Source: Bacteroidales bacterium (lineage in GTDB: Bacteria; Bacteroidota; Bacteroidia; Bacteroidales; UBA932). Taken from it: a DNA stretch of 64,000 nucleotides. A program made the translations under genes and the position numbers. The DNA lies in NCBI GenBank assembly GCA_017634595.1, contig JAGBNC010000021.1, forward strand, positions 153,645-217,644, written 5' to 3'. How positions within the stretch are numbered: the first letter of the stretch is position 1; each line of letters starts with the position of its first letter. A model generated the notes under the pieces. The model was given only the letters and a program-made list of their open reading frames with translations. It did no database searches and was not told where the DNA came from. Shown here in pieces: positions 17,327 to 25,265 of this stretch.

Positions 17327-18031
17327 ATGCTCAACTATCTTCTTCAGGCCGACATCGTTGACGCGGTACAGGCCGCACCGGTGCAGCAGGAGATGTCCTT
17401 CTCCCTGATTGATATGGCCGTCAAGGGCGGCTGGCTTATGATTGTGTTGTTGATCCTGTCCATTTTGGCCATCTACATTTTCGGAAAGAAATGGTGGATG
17501 ATACGCCAGGCATCCAAGATCGACAAGGATTTCATGATGGACATCAGGGACTACATCCATGACGGGAAAGTCAAATCTGCCAAGACCTTGTGTTCTAAAT
17601 ACGACACTCCGGTGGCACGTATGGTCGAGAGCGGCATAGACCGCATAGGCAAGCCTCTCGGAGACATACAGACCGCCATCGAGAACGTAGGCAACGTAGA
17701 GGTTGCACGGCTTGAAAGGGGACTCCCCTACCTAGCCATGATTGCCGGCGGCGCCCCTATGATTGGATTCCTCGGCACCGTGATGGGAATGGTGCAGGCC
17801 TTCTTCAACATGTCGCAGGCCGGCAACAACATTGACATCACCCTTCTGTCGAGCGGTATCTACACCGCCATGATTACCACCGTCGGTGGTCTGATTGTCG
17901 GTATCATAGCTTACTTCGGATACAACTGGCTCTCCTCCAAGGTGTCCGACGTTGTGTTCAACATGGAGAGCAGCACGATAGAATTCATGGACCTGCTGGA
18001 TGAACCTCAGGGCGTAAAAGTCGAAGAATAA
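17327..18031 (+). CDS. MotA/TolQ/ExbB proton channel family protein
   Basis: 234 residues with three membrane spans: about 29-50 (KGGWLMIVLLILSILAIYIFG), about 138-160 (IAGGAPMIGFLGTVMGMVQAFF) and about 175-200. The family motif GAPMIGFLGTVMGM is present. It forms the pentameric proton channel that, with ExbD, powers TonB-dependent outer-membrane transport or Tol-type envelope work. The stop overlaps the exbD-like ATG by one base. Confidence 0.93.
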   Translation: MLNYLLQADIVDAVQAAPVQQEMSFSLIDMAVKGGWLMIVLLILSILAIYIFGKKWWMIRQASKIDKDFMMDIRDYIHDGKVKSAKTLCSKYDTPVARMVESGIDRIGKPLGDIQTAIENVGNVEVARLERGLPYLAMIAGGAPMIGFLGTVMGMVQAFFNMSQAGNNIDITLLSSGIYTAMITTVGGLIVGIIAYFGYNWLSSKVSDVVFNMESSTIEFMDLLDEPQGVKVEE

Positions 18032-18441
18032 TGGCACTCAAGCGAATCACCAAAGCGGATCCGAACATGTCGATGTCGAGTATGACCGACATCGTGTTCC
18101 TCCTGCTCATCTTCTTCCTGGTGACTTCCACGCTGGTGAATCCCAACGCGCTTAAGCTTTTGCTGCCCAAGAGCACCGGACAGGTGGGCGCCAAAGCTAC
18201 CGTAAGCGTGTCCATCAAGGACTGGGGAGACGACCAGTACACCTTCCACATCAACGGAGACGAGACTCCGGTGCCCTTTGAGCAGGTGGAAGACGGGCTT
18301 GTGGAACTGCTCCAGACCGAAGAAGACCCGACATTCTCCATCTATTCCGATGAGAGTGTACCTATCAAAGAAATCGTACAGGTGATGAACATCGCCAAAC
18401 GCAACCACTATAAAGTAATCCTGGCCACACAACCCGAATGA
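18031..18441 (+). CDS. ExbD/TolR family protein
   Basis: 136 residues. One N-terminal span with the essential Asp (MTDIVFLLLIFFLVTSTLVN; Asp near residue 15) and a small periplasmic domain ending IAKRNHYKVILATQPE. Works as a dimer inside the ExbB channel. The end overlaps the TonB-like gene by 4 nt. Confidence 0.93.
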   Translation: MALKRITKADPNMSMSSMTDIVFLLLIFFLVTSTLVNPNALKLLLPKSTGQVGAKATVSVSIKDWGDDQYTFHINGDETPVPFEQVEDGLVELLQTEEDPTFSIYSDESVPIKEIVQVMNIAKRNHYKVILATQPE

Positions 18442-19223
18442 AACAGTATCTCCGCGAACGAGGCGAAAGGGAACGCAATTCCGTGATGACCGGCATCGTA
18501 ATGACGCTGGCCGTACACATCTGCGCCGCCCTGCTGGTATCGTTCACAGGCATAAAGTATCTGTACCCGCCGCCTGCGGAGAGCACTTTCCTGCTGGATT
18601 TCGAAGAAGAAGAGCAGGTGGAGGTAAAACAGAAGCCGGGGCGCGACCCCAGGGGCGAAGACGTCAATCCTGAAGAGCGCATAGAGCTTGTCCAGAGAAG
18701 CGAATCGCCCAACGTGAGCAAGAAACCCAACCTTACACCCGCCGCAAAGCCCGACGACTTCGGCGACGTGGACGTGAAGGAGCCGGAGAGGGAGAAAGAG
18801 CCCGAGCTTGACCCCAGGGCGGCATTCCCGGGGATGGCTAAGAAAGACACTACTCTCACCGCGCAGCACGGGGCCTCCGAGCCTGGCACCACGTTCAAGC
18901 CGGGCCAGCCTACCGGAAACGTGACCAAGGGAGAGACCGAAGGCAAGCCCAACGCCCACCTCGAAGGACGCACCGTGGATAAAGCCGGACTGAAGAAGCC
19001 GGTGTACGCCTCCCAGGAAAGCGGCAGAGTGGTGGTCAAGATTTGGGTTGACCAGTACGGAAAGGTACAGAAAGCGGTTCCCGGTGCCGACGGCACAACC
19101 GTTACAGACAAAGCTTTGTGGACTGCAGCACGCAAAGCGGCCCTTGAGACGGGCTTCAACATGAGCTCCAGTGCCCCGGCGCTTCAAGAGGGCACAATAA
19201 CTTATATATTCAACCTAAAATGA
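18438..19223 (+). CDS. TonB-like energy transducer
   Basis: 261 residues. A single N-terminal span (about 17-36), then a long charged Pro/Glu/Lys-rich region (about 50-175) able to cross the periplasm, then a C-terminal domain (about 180-261) with VVVKIWVDQYGKV and ITYIFNLK, as in TonB/TolA C-terminal domains of Bacteroidota. Probably couples the ExbB-ExbD motor to an outer-membrane partner; which receptor it serves cannot be told. Overlaps both neighbours by 4 nt. Confidence 0.87.
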   Translation: MKQYLRERGERERNSVMTGIVMTLAVHICAALLVSFTGIKYLYPPPAESTFLLDFEEEEQVEVKQKPGRDPRGEDVNPEERIELVQRSESPNVSKKPNLTPAAKPDDFGDVDVKEPEREKEPELDPRAAFPGMAKKDTTLTAQHGASEPGTTFKPGQPTGNVTKGETEGKPNAHLEGRTVDKAGLKKPVYASQESGRVVVKIWVDQYGKVQKAVPGADGTTVTDKALWTAARKAALETGFNMSSSAPALQEGTITYIFNLK

Positions 19224-20380
19224 TGGATGGTTTTTCAAAAGACGACCGAAAACTTAGACCACGGAAAACTGCCGGAAGTGCAGTCCGTTCCGAAAAAGTA
19301 GATTTCCAGAACGAAGGCAGCTCCCGCCCTTACGGCGAGCGCAAGCCTTACGGTGAACACAAGCCCTACGGCGAACGCAGACCTTACGGCGAGCGCAAGC
19401 CTTACGGCGAATCTCGTCCCTATGGCGAACGCCGCAGCTTCGGTGACAACAGGCCCCACGGCGAGCAAAGACCTTACGGTGAACACAAGTCCTACGGAGA
19501 GCACAAGTCCTATGGCCAGAGGCCACAGCAGGGAGGCCCGAAGAAATCGTTCAAGCGTCCCGGGACCCAGAATGCATCCGAGGGCATCAAGCGAATGATA
19601 AACAGGCGTCCCGTTGTGAACAAATCATACGACGGACCCGACTATGAACCCGAAGTGGTAAAGAACGAGATCCGTCTCAACCGTTTCATGGCAAATTCTG
19701 GAGTATGCTCACGCCGCGAGGCAGATACATTTATCCAGGCAGGCTGCGTGACGGTCAACGGAAACGTCGTGACCGAACTTGGCACCAAGGTTAATATTTT
19801 CGATGACGACGTACGTTTCAACGGCGAGCGTCTCAAGGGCGAAAGCAAGGTGTATATCGTGATGAACAAGCCCAAGGGCTATGTCACCTCCGCCTCTGAC
19901 CCTCATGCTGAGAAGACCGTGATGGATCTTCTTAAGAACTGTCCTACAAGGGTTTACCCCGTAGGACGCCTGGACAAGGCCACCACCGGCGTGCTGATGT
20001 TCACCAATGACGGCGAGATTGCAGAACGCCTTACCCATCCGTCTTATGACAAGAAAAAGATCTACCAGGTCTCGCTTGACCGCAGCCTGTCACAGGAGGA
20101 TTTCGATAAAATAGTGGAAGGTATCACTCTCGGTGACGGCTTCGTCAAGGCTGACGAGCTGGAGTTCATCGACGAGCACGACCACAGCAAGCTCGGCATC
20201 GAAATCCACTCCGGCAAGAACCGCATTGTGCGCCGTATATTCGAATCGCTCGGCTACACAGTCAAGGCTCTTGACAGGGCATACTTTGCCGGCCTCACCA
20301 AGAAAGGGCTGAAGAAGGGTGCATGGCGCTACCTATCCGACAGCGAAGTTAACATGCTCAAGATGGGGGCCTACGTATAA
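19220..20380 (+). CDS. RluB/RsuA-type pseudouridine synthase with N-terminal hexapeptide repeats
   Basis: 386 residues. About the first 145 are basic and repetitive: eleven units close to RPYGER run from residue 36 to 101. An S4 RNA-binding domain follows (RLNRFMANSGVCSRREAD, near 155), then the catalytic domain with the active Asp in GRLDKATTGVLMFTNDG and NRIVRRIFESLGY near the end. The family modifies 23S rRNA (RluB/RluF) or 16S rRNA (RsuA). Many Bacteroidota members carry long basic extensions. The start overlaps the TonB-like stop; the end overlaps era by one base. Confidence 0.92.
   Translation: MMDGFSKDDRKLRPRKTAGSAVRSEKVDFQNEGSSRPYGERKPYGEHKPYGERRPYGERKPYGESRPYGERRSFGDNRPHGEQRPYGEHKSYGEHKSYGQRPQQGGPKKSFKRPGTQNASEGIKRMINRRPVVNKSYDGPDYEPEVVKNEIRLNRFMANSGVCSRREADTFIQAGCVTVNGNVVTELGTKVNIFDDDVRFNGERLKGESKVYIVMNKPKGYVTSASDPHAEKTVMDLLKNCPTRVYPVGRLDKATTGVLMFTNDGEIAERLTHPSYDKKKIYQVSLDRSLSQEDFDKIVEGITLGDGFVKADELEFIDEHDHSKLGIEIHSGKNRIVRRIFESLGYTVKALDRAYFAGLTKKGLKKGAWRYLSDSEVNMLKMGAYV
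19325..19522 (+). repeat. eleven tandem 18-bp coding repeats in the pseudouridine synthase gene
   Basis: Units of 18 bp coding [R/K]PYGE[R/H], for example cgcaagccttacggcgaa. The later units drift (RSFGDN, RPHGEQ, KSYGQR). The in-frame array is expected to vary in copy number. Confidence 0.88.
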
Positions 20381-21261
20381 TGGACCACCGCTCAGGATTT
20401 GTAAATATCATCGGCAACCCCAACGTCGGTAAATCTACGCTGATGAACGCTCTGGTGGGCGAAAAGCTGTCCATAGTCACCGCCAAGGCACAGACCACGA
20501 GGCATCGCATCATGGGCATCGTAAACGGCGAGGACTGGCAGATAGTGTATTCCGACACTCCGGGCATACTGAAGCCTAATTACAGACTCCAGCAGAATAT
20601 GATGAACTTCGTCGACGGTGCCATTGGCGACGCCGACATTATTCTGTATGTCACCGACACCGTGGAGACACCCGACAAAAACGCAGATTATGTAGCTAAG
20701 CTGCAGCGCATTGAGTGTCCGGTGATCGTGGTTGTGAACAAGATAGACATAAGCACTCAGGAGAAAGTGCTTGAGCTTGCCTCATGGTGGAAAGAACAAT
20801 TGCCGGCCGCTGAGATTATTCCCGCCAGCGCCCAGGAGCGTTTCAATCTCGACACCATCCTGGATGCAGTCATAGCCCGTCTGCCTGTCTGCCCGCCATG
20901 GTTCGACAAAGACGCTTTTACCGACAAGAACCTGCGTTTCTTCGCTTCCGAGATCATAAGGGAGAAGATACTTCTGAACTACAAGGAAGAGATTCCCTAC
21001 AGCTGTGAAGTAGGCATAGAGTCGTTCAAGGAAGGTGAAGAGAGATACGATATTGATGCCGTGATATATGTCATGCGCGAATCGCAGAAGGGCATTATCA
21101 TAGGCAAGAAAGGCGCGGCCCTCAAAAAAGTGGGCACACAGGCGCGCATAGAGATGGAAGACTTCTTCCAGAAGAAGGTTTTCCTCTCCATTTTTGTGAA
21201 GGTCGATCCCGACTGGAGAGAGAACAAAAGAGAATTACGCCGCTTCGGCTACGAAGAATAA
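20380..21261 (+). CDS. era: Era, 16S rRNA-binding GTPase
   Basis: 293 residues. Assists 30S maturation. G1 GNPNVGKST (near 11-19), the switch I region KAQTTRHRI, G3 DTPG (near 59), G4 NKID (near 122) and a C-terminal KH domain with GIIIGKKGAALKKVG. Normal length. The start overlaps the pseudouridine synthase stop, so two ribosome-maturation genes are coupled. Confidence 0.96.
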   Translation: MDHRSGFVNIIGNPNVGKSTLMNALVGEKLSIVTAKAQTTRHRIMGIVNGEDWQIVYSDTPGILKPNYRLQQNMMNFVDGAIGDADIILYVTDTVETPDKNADYVAKLQRIECPVIVVVNKIDISTQEKVLELASWWKEQLPAAEIIPASAQERFNLDTILDAVIARLPVCPPWFDKDAFTDKNLRFFASEIIREKILLNYKEEIPYSCEVGIESFKEGEERYDIDAVIYVMRESQKGIIIGKKGAALKKVGTQARIEMEDFFQKKVFLSIFVKVDPDWRENKRELRRFGYEE

Positions 21262-21286
21262 TGTAGTCTCTTGCTGATCGGTACGA

Positions 21287-21356
21287 CAGTGCCGCAGTCC
21301 CCTCCGGGGATCTTTTGACAAGGATAGTTGGCCCCCTAAGGGGAACTGCGGCACTG
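21287..21356. repeat. palindromic element A (hairpin-core class)
   Basis: Arms 21287-21303 and 21339-21356 match except for one extra base (CAGTGCCGCAGT followed by CCCCT). Mini-hairpins occupy the inner ends: CCCCTCCGGGG (21299-21309) and CCCCCTAAGGGG (21332-21343). A 22-nt stretch lies between them. It lies 26 nt after era and ends 17 nt before the next start codon, with no T-run after it. Confidence 0.75.
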
Positions 21357-21373
21357 CAAACGAAAAAAGAAAA

Positions 21374-24070
21374 ATGGACGAAGAGAATATTGTGACAGAA
21401 GAAATCATCGAGGACGATGATATCGAGGTCGCTGAGGACGCTGAATCCAGCGGCAAATATAACCGCCTGCTCGAGAGCGACGCCCGTAAGTTCAAACTTT
21501 CGGGCATGTTCAAGGATTGGTACCTGGACTACGCATCATACGTAATCCTGCACCGTGCCGTACCCCATATTGCCGACGGACTCAAGCCGGTCCAACGCCG
21601 CGTGCTGCATGCAATGTACCGTATCGACGATGGTTCCTATACCAAGGTTGCCAACATCGTCGGCCAGGCCATGCAGTTCCACCCCCATGGCGACCAGTCG
21701 ATTCTCGGAGCCCTGGTCACTCTGGGTCAGAAGGGCTTTACCGTTGACTGTCAGGGTAACTGGGGTAATATCCTCACTGGCGACGCCAACGCTGCGCCCC
21801 GTTATATCGAAGCGCGGCTGAGCAAATTTGCTAAGGAAGTGGTGTTCGACCCCAAGGTAACCCAGACCATGAAGTCGTACGACGGGCGCAACGACGAGCC
21901 CACCGAACTTCCCGTCCGCTTCCCGCTGCTGCTTGCACAGGGCACCGACGGCATTGGCGTGGGTCTGGCGTCCAAAATTCTCCCGCACAACTTCAACGAG
22001 CTGATTGATGCATCGATAGCCATTCTAGAAGGAAAGCCGTACGAGTTATATCCCGACTTCCCTACCGGAGGCTCCGCCGACTGCTCCAAATACATGGAAG
22101 GCAGACGCGGAGGGCGTGTCAAAGTAAGGGCCAAGATAGAGAAGATAGACAAGAGCACCATTGCCATCACTGAGATTCCCTACGGCAAATACACCAAGGA
22201 CCTGATAGAATCGATACTTAAGGCAAAGGAAAAAGGCAAGATCAAAATCAAGAAGATCGAGGACATGACCACCGACAAGGTGGAAATCCTCATCCATCTG
22301 CCCGGCGACGTGTCCCCCGACAAGACCATCGATGCGCTATACGCATTTACAGACTGCGAGTGCAATCTTGCGCCTAACGCATGCGTGATTGTGGACAACA
22401 AGCCTCAGTTCCTGTCCGTCAACGAGATCCTGGAATTCAGCACACACCATACCCGCGAGATTCTTCTCAAGCAGCTGGGAATACGCCTCGAGGAGCTGGA
22501 ACGCGACTGGCACTATAGTTCGCTCGAAAGGATATACTTCGAAAACAGGATATACAAGATACTAGAGAAGGACCAGTCAAGCTGGGAGGAGCAGAAGGAA
22601 GAGACTCTCGTCAAGATGAAGAGCTACGAGGGCCAGTTGCGCCGTCCGGTCGTGATGGAAGACATCGACCGCCTCGTGGACAAACCTGTACGCAAGATAT
22701 CCAAGTTCGACGTCAAGGCTGTGGACGAACACATCAAGGCTGTAGAAGCCGAGATGGAGAAGGTGCGCGACAACATAGAACACATTGACCGCTACACCAT
22801 CGACTGGTTCAAATCGCTCAAGAAGAAATACGGCAAAGATTTTCCTCGTCGCACTGAACTCACAGGTTTCGAGACAATTGCGGCCACCCGCGTGGTAAAC
22901 AACAACGCCAAGCTCAGCGCCAACCTCTCCGAAGGCTTTGTGGGAATAGGGCTCAAGCGCGACGACGGCGGCGAATTCATCTGCGACTGCTCAGACCTGT
23001 CGGAGATCATAGTGATACGCCGCGACGGTAAGTACATAGTAACCAAGGTTAGCGACAAGGCCTTCTTCGGCAAAGACCTGATCTACGTAGGGGTATTCAA
23101 CCGCGGCGACACGCGCACCATCTACAACGTCATCTACCGCGAGGGCAAGACCTCTATCTACTATGCCAAGCGCTTTGCCGTGACCTCCGTCACCCGCGAC
23201 AAGGAATACGACATCACCACCGGCGAGGACGGATCCCAGATTATCTGGTTTACGGCCAACCACAACGGCGAGGCTGAGACTGTGAAAATCCAGCTGCGTC
23301 CCAAGCCGAAGCTCAAGAAGACTTCGTTCGAATACGACTTCTCCGCTCTTGCCATCAAGAGCAAGACCGCCCGAGGCAACTTGGTCAGCAAGAACGTTAT
23401 ACGCAGCATCAGTCTCAAGAGCAAAGGCGTCAGCACCATTGCCGGCAAGCAGATTTGGTACGACACCGACATCCAAAAGCTCAACGACGAGGGGCACGGA
23501 CTGTTCCTTGGAGAATTCAACGATAACGACAAAGTCCTGGCGGTATTCAAGAACGGAACCTTCTATACAACCTCCTTCGACCTTGTGAACCGCTACCAGG
23601 GAGATGTGCTGCGTATCGAGAAGTTCGACCCGGACAAGACATTCACCGCCCTGTACTGGGACGCTGGGGTCAAGTCTTTCTACGTCAAGCGTTTCTCCTT
23701 CGTGGTGAGCGACAATACCCCCGTCAGTTTCATTGCCGAAGGCAGCAAGTCCTACCTCGTGGAGCTGTCGGATGACAAGCATCCGCAGTACGAAGTGATC
23801 TGGAAACAGGAAGACAAGCCGTCGGAGCTTATCAATGCTGAAGAATGGATTGCAAAGAAGGGTATAGGCGCCAAGGGCAAGAAGGTTGTTGACAGGGGCG
23901 AGGTGAAGACAGTACGTTTCGGCGAGCCTCTGGACCTCCCTGAAGACGAAGTCCACGAAGAGCAGGAGGCAGAAGAACAGCCCCCCGTGAAGCCTGGCAC
24001 GGAAGTCCGCATCCCCGAGACAGAAGATGAGCCGTTTGAGTTGCTGTTTGAAGAACCGACACTATTTTAA
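21374..24070 (+). CDS. type IIA topoisomerase subunit A (GyrA/ParC-like)
   Basis: 898 residues. DNA cleavage and religation subunit. An acidic N-terminal leader of about 30 residues precedes the core (DYASYVILHRAVPHIADGLKPVQRRVLHAMY). The catalytic Tyr is in APRYIEARL (Tyr144), and the QFHPHGDQSI motif is near 101-110. A long coiled-coil region (about 360-480) and a divergent beta-propeller-like C-terminal domain follow. Residues near the active Tyr (APRYIE, not AAMRYTE) suggest the second paralogue of Bacteroidota rather than the canonical gyrase A. The partner B subunit is not in the window. Confidence 0.9.
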   Translation: MDEENIVTEEIIEDDDIEVAEDAESSGKYNRLLESDARKFKLSGMFKDWYLDYASYVILHRAVPHIADGLKPVQRRVLHAMYRIDDGSYTKVANIVGQAMQFHPHGDQSILGALVTLGQKGFTVDCQGNWGNILTGDANAAPRYIEARLSKFAKEVVFDPKVTQTMKSYDGRNDEPTELPVRFPLLLAQGTDGIGVGLASKILPHNFNELIDASIAILEGKPYELYPDFPTGGSADCSKYMEGRRGGRVKVRAKIEKIDKSTIAITEIPYGKYTKDLIESILKAKEKGKIKIKKIEDMTTDKVEILIHLPGDVSPDKTIDALYAFTDCECNLAPNACVIVDNKPQFLSVNEILEFSTHHTREILLKQLGIRLEELERDWHYSSLERIYFENRIYKILEKDQSSWEEQKEETLVKMKSYEGQLRRPVVMEDIDRLVDKPVRKISKFDVKAVDEHIKAVEAEMEKVRDNIEHIDRYTIDWFKSLKKKYGKDFPRRTELTGFETIAATRVVNNNAKLSANLSEGFVGIGLKRDDGGEFICDCSDLSEIIVIRRDGKYIVTKVSDKAFFGKDLIYVGVFNRGDTRTIYNVIYREGKTSIYYAKRFAVTSVTRDKEYDITTGEDGSQIIWFTANHNGEAETVKIQLRPKPKLKKTSFEYDFSALAIKSKTARGNLVSKNVIRSISLKSKGVSTIAGKQIWYDTDIQKLNDEGHGLFLGEFNDNDKVLAVFKNGTFYTTSFDLVNRYQGDVLRIEKFDPDKTFTALYWDAGVKSFYVKRFSFVVSDNTPVSFIAEGSKSYLVELSDDKHPQYEVIWKQEDKPSELINAEEWIAKKGIGAKGKKVVDRGEVKTVRFGEPLDLPEDEVHEEQEAEEQPPVKPGTEVRIPETEDEPFELLFEEPTLF

Positions 24071-24081
24071 TTATTATAACT

Positions 24082-24258
24082 ATGCTCGCAAAAATCGTTT
24101 ACATTGTCGGCTTGATTGCCGCAATCTGGTGCGTCATTGACATCTTCAAGAAGCCCAAACTCAACATCCTCTGGAAGATTGTGTTGTCTATTGCTGTCCT
24201 TTCATTCAGCTGGATAGGACTTCTCGTTTACTATTTCCTTCTCCGCGACAGGATCTAG
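24082..24258 (+). CDS. 58-residue two-span membrane protein, PLDc_N-like
   Basis: ATG at 24082, stop at 24256-24258, 58 residues, 11 nt after the topoisomerase gene. Two hydrophobic segments (about 4-18 and 29-51) flank the basic turn DIFKKPKLN. The pattern W..(I/V)D(I/V) then a Trp and a second span ending YYFLLRDR matches the small PLDc_N (phospholipase D-nuclease N-terminal) family of short membrane proteins. The reading frame ends directly before a terminator. Function unknown. Confidence 0.7.
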   Translation: MLAKIVYIVGLIAAIWCVIDIFKKPKLNILWKIVLSIAVLSFSWIGLLVYYFLLRDRI

Positions 24259-24279
24259 TAAGTTTAAGATTTACAGAAC

Positions 24280-24316
24280 CCCCGCCGCAACTTTATCCGT
24301 TACGACGGGGCTTTTT
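24280..24316 (+). terminator. rho-independent terminator after the small membrane protein
   Basis: CCCCGCCG (24280-24287) pairs with CGACGGGG (24303-24310) with one mismatch, followed by C and five T (24312-24316). Confidence 0.7.
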
Positions 24317-24423
24317 GTTGTCCTGCGCCATGGGGAAGCTGCACAGGACATTGGCTCCCGAAAAGGGAGGGGACCCACGAAGTGGGGAGGATCCTGCGCA
24401 GCTTCCCCATGGCGCAGGACAAC
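24317..24423. repeat. palindromic element B (hairpin-core class)
   Basis: Arms 24317-24349 and 24391-24423 are 33 nt each with two mismatches. The core (24350-24390) contains two mini-hairpins, CTCCCGAAAAGGGAG (24355-24369) and CCCACGAAGTGGG (24374-24386). The arm is itself partly palindromic: TCCTGCGC near its start, GC.CAGGA near its end. It lies between a terminator and the ABC operon promoter. Confidence 0.8.
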
Positions 24424-24493
24424 GGTTACCGAACCGTCGCAGAGCAAAAAACGAAAAAAGTAAAAATATTATTGTTTTTCAATAAATAATTAT

Positions 24494-24501
24494 TATTTTT
24501 G
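24494..24501 (+). promoter_or_regulatory. -7 promoter element for the ABC efflux operon
   Basis: TATTTTTG, exact TAnnTTTG match, 41 nt before the ATG at 24543. ATTG at 24471-24474 sits 19 nt upstream and is one base off the TTTG -33 box. Confidence 0.6.
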
Positions 24502-24542
24502 CGACAAACACACTGGCTTAATTATTGCATAACAACAGCACT

Positions 24543-25265
24543 ATGCTTATAGAATTACGGGACGTTAACAAAACATACAACAACGGACAACCCCTGCACG
24601 TACTAAAAGGTATCAACCTCAACATCGACAAGGGAGAATTCGTATCCATAATGGGCGCATCCGGCTCTGGAAAATCCACCCTCCTCAACATACTCGGCAT
24701 ACTCGACAACTACGACACCGGCGAATACTACATCGACGGGCGCCTTATCAAAGGCCTCAGCGAGAAACAAGCTGCCGACTACCGCAACCATCTCATCGGA
24801 TTCATCTTCCAATCATTCAACCTGATAGGATTCAAAACCGCAGTTGAGAACGTAGAACTCTCGCTGTTCTACCAAGGAGTAAGCCGCAGCAAAAGACACG
24901 CCCTCGCAATGCAATACCTCGACAAACTCGGCCTGGCCGACTGGGCATCCCACTACCCCAACGAGATGTCCGGAGGCCAGAAACAAAGAGTCGCAATTGC
25001 CCGCGCACTCATAACAAACCCCAAAATCATACTTGCAGACGAGCCCACAGGAGCCCTCGACTCCAAAACATCCGAAGAAGTAATGCAGCTTCTTGGCCGG
25101 CTCAACCGCGAAGAGGGAGTCACTATCATAGTAGTCACCCACGAAAGCGGCGTAGCCAACTGCACCAACAAGATAGTACACATCAAAGACGGAGTCATCG
25201 GACAGATAGAAGACAACCGCCAGCACAGCGCATCCGTATTCGGCACCAGCACAATAATGAAATGA
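24543..25265 (+). CDS. ABC transporter ATPase, MacB/LolD type
   Basis: 240 residues from ATG 24543 (MLIELRDVNKTYNNG); a TTG start 18 nt earlier is possible but less likely. Walker A GASGSGKST, Q-loop FQSFNLI, signature MSGGQKQRVAIARAL, Walker B IILADEPTGALD and the H-loop VVTHE are all intact. It energises the two following permeases. A MacB-type mechanotransmission pump is likely given the adaptor and TolC-like genes behind. The end overlaps the first permease by 4 nt. Confidence 0.94.
   Translation: MLIELRDVNKTYNNGQPLHVLKGINLNIDKGEFVSIMGASGSGKSTLLNILGILDNYDTGEYYIDGRLIKGLSEKQAADYRNHLIGFIFQSFNLIGFKTAVENVELSLFYQGVSRSKRHALAMQYLDKLGLADWASHYPNEMSGGQKQRVAIARALITNPKIILADEPTGALDSKTSEEVMQLLGRLNREEGVTIIVVTHESGVANCTNKIVHIKDGVIGQIEDNRQHSASVFGTSTIMK

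Noticed and set aside
19325-19522. CRISPR-like regular repeats
   Set aside because: Units are 18 bp without spacers and encode hexapeptides in frame.
22991-23956. 321-residue open frame on the minus strand
   Set aside because: Antisense to the topoisomerase subunit gene; composition is that of a shadow frame.
24525-24542. TTG start adding six residues to the ABC ATPase
   Set aside because: ATG 24543 gives the standard N-terminus (MLIELRDVNKTY).
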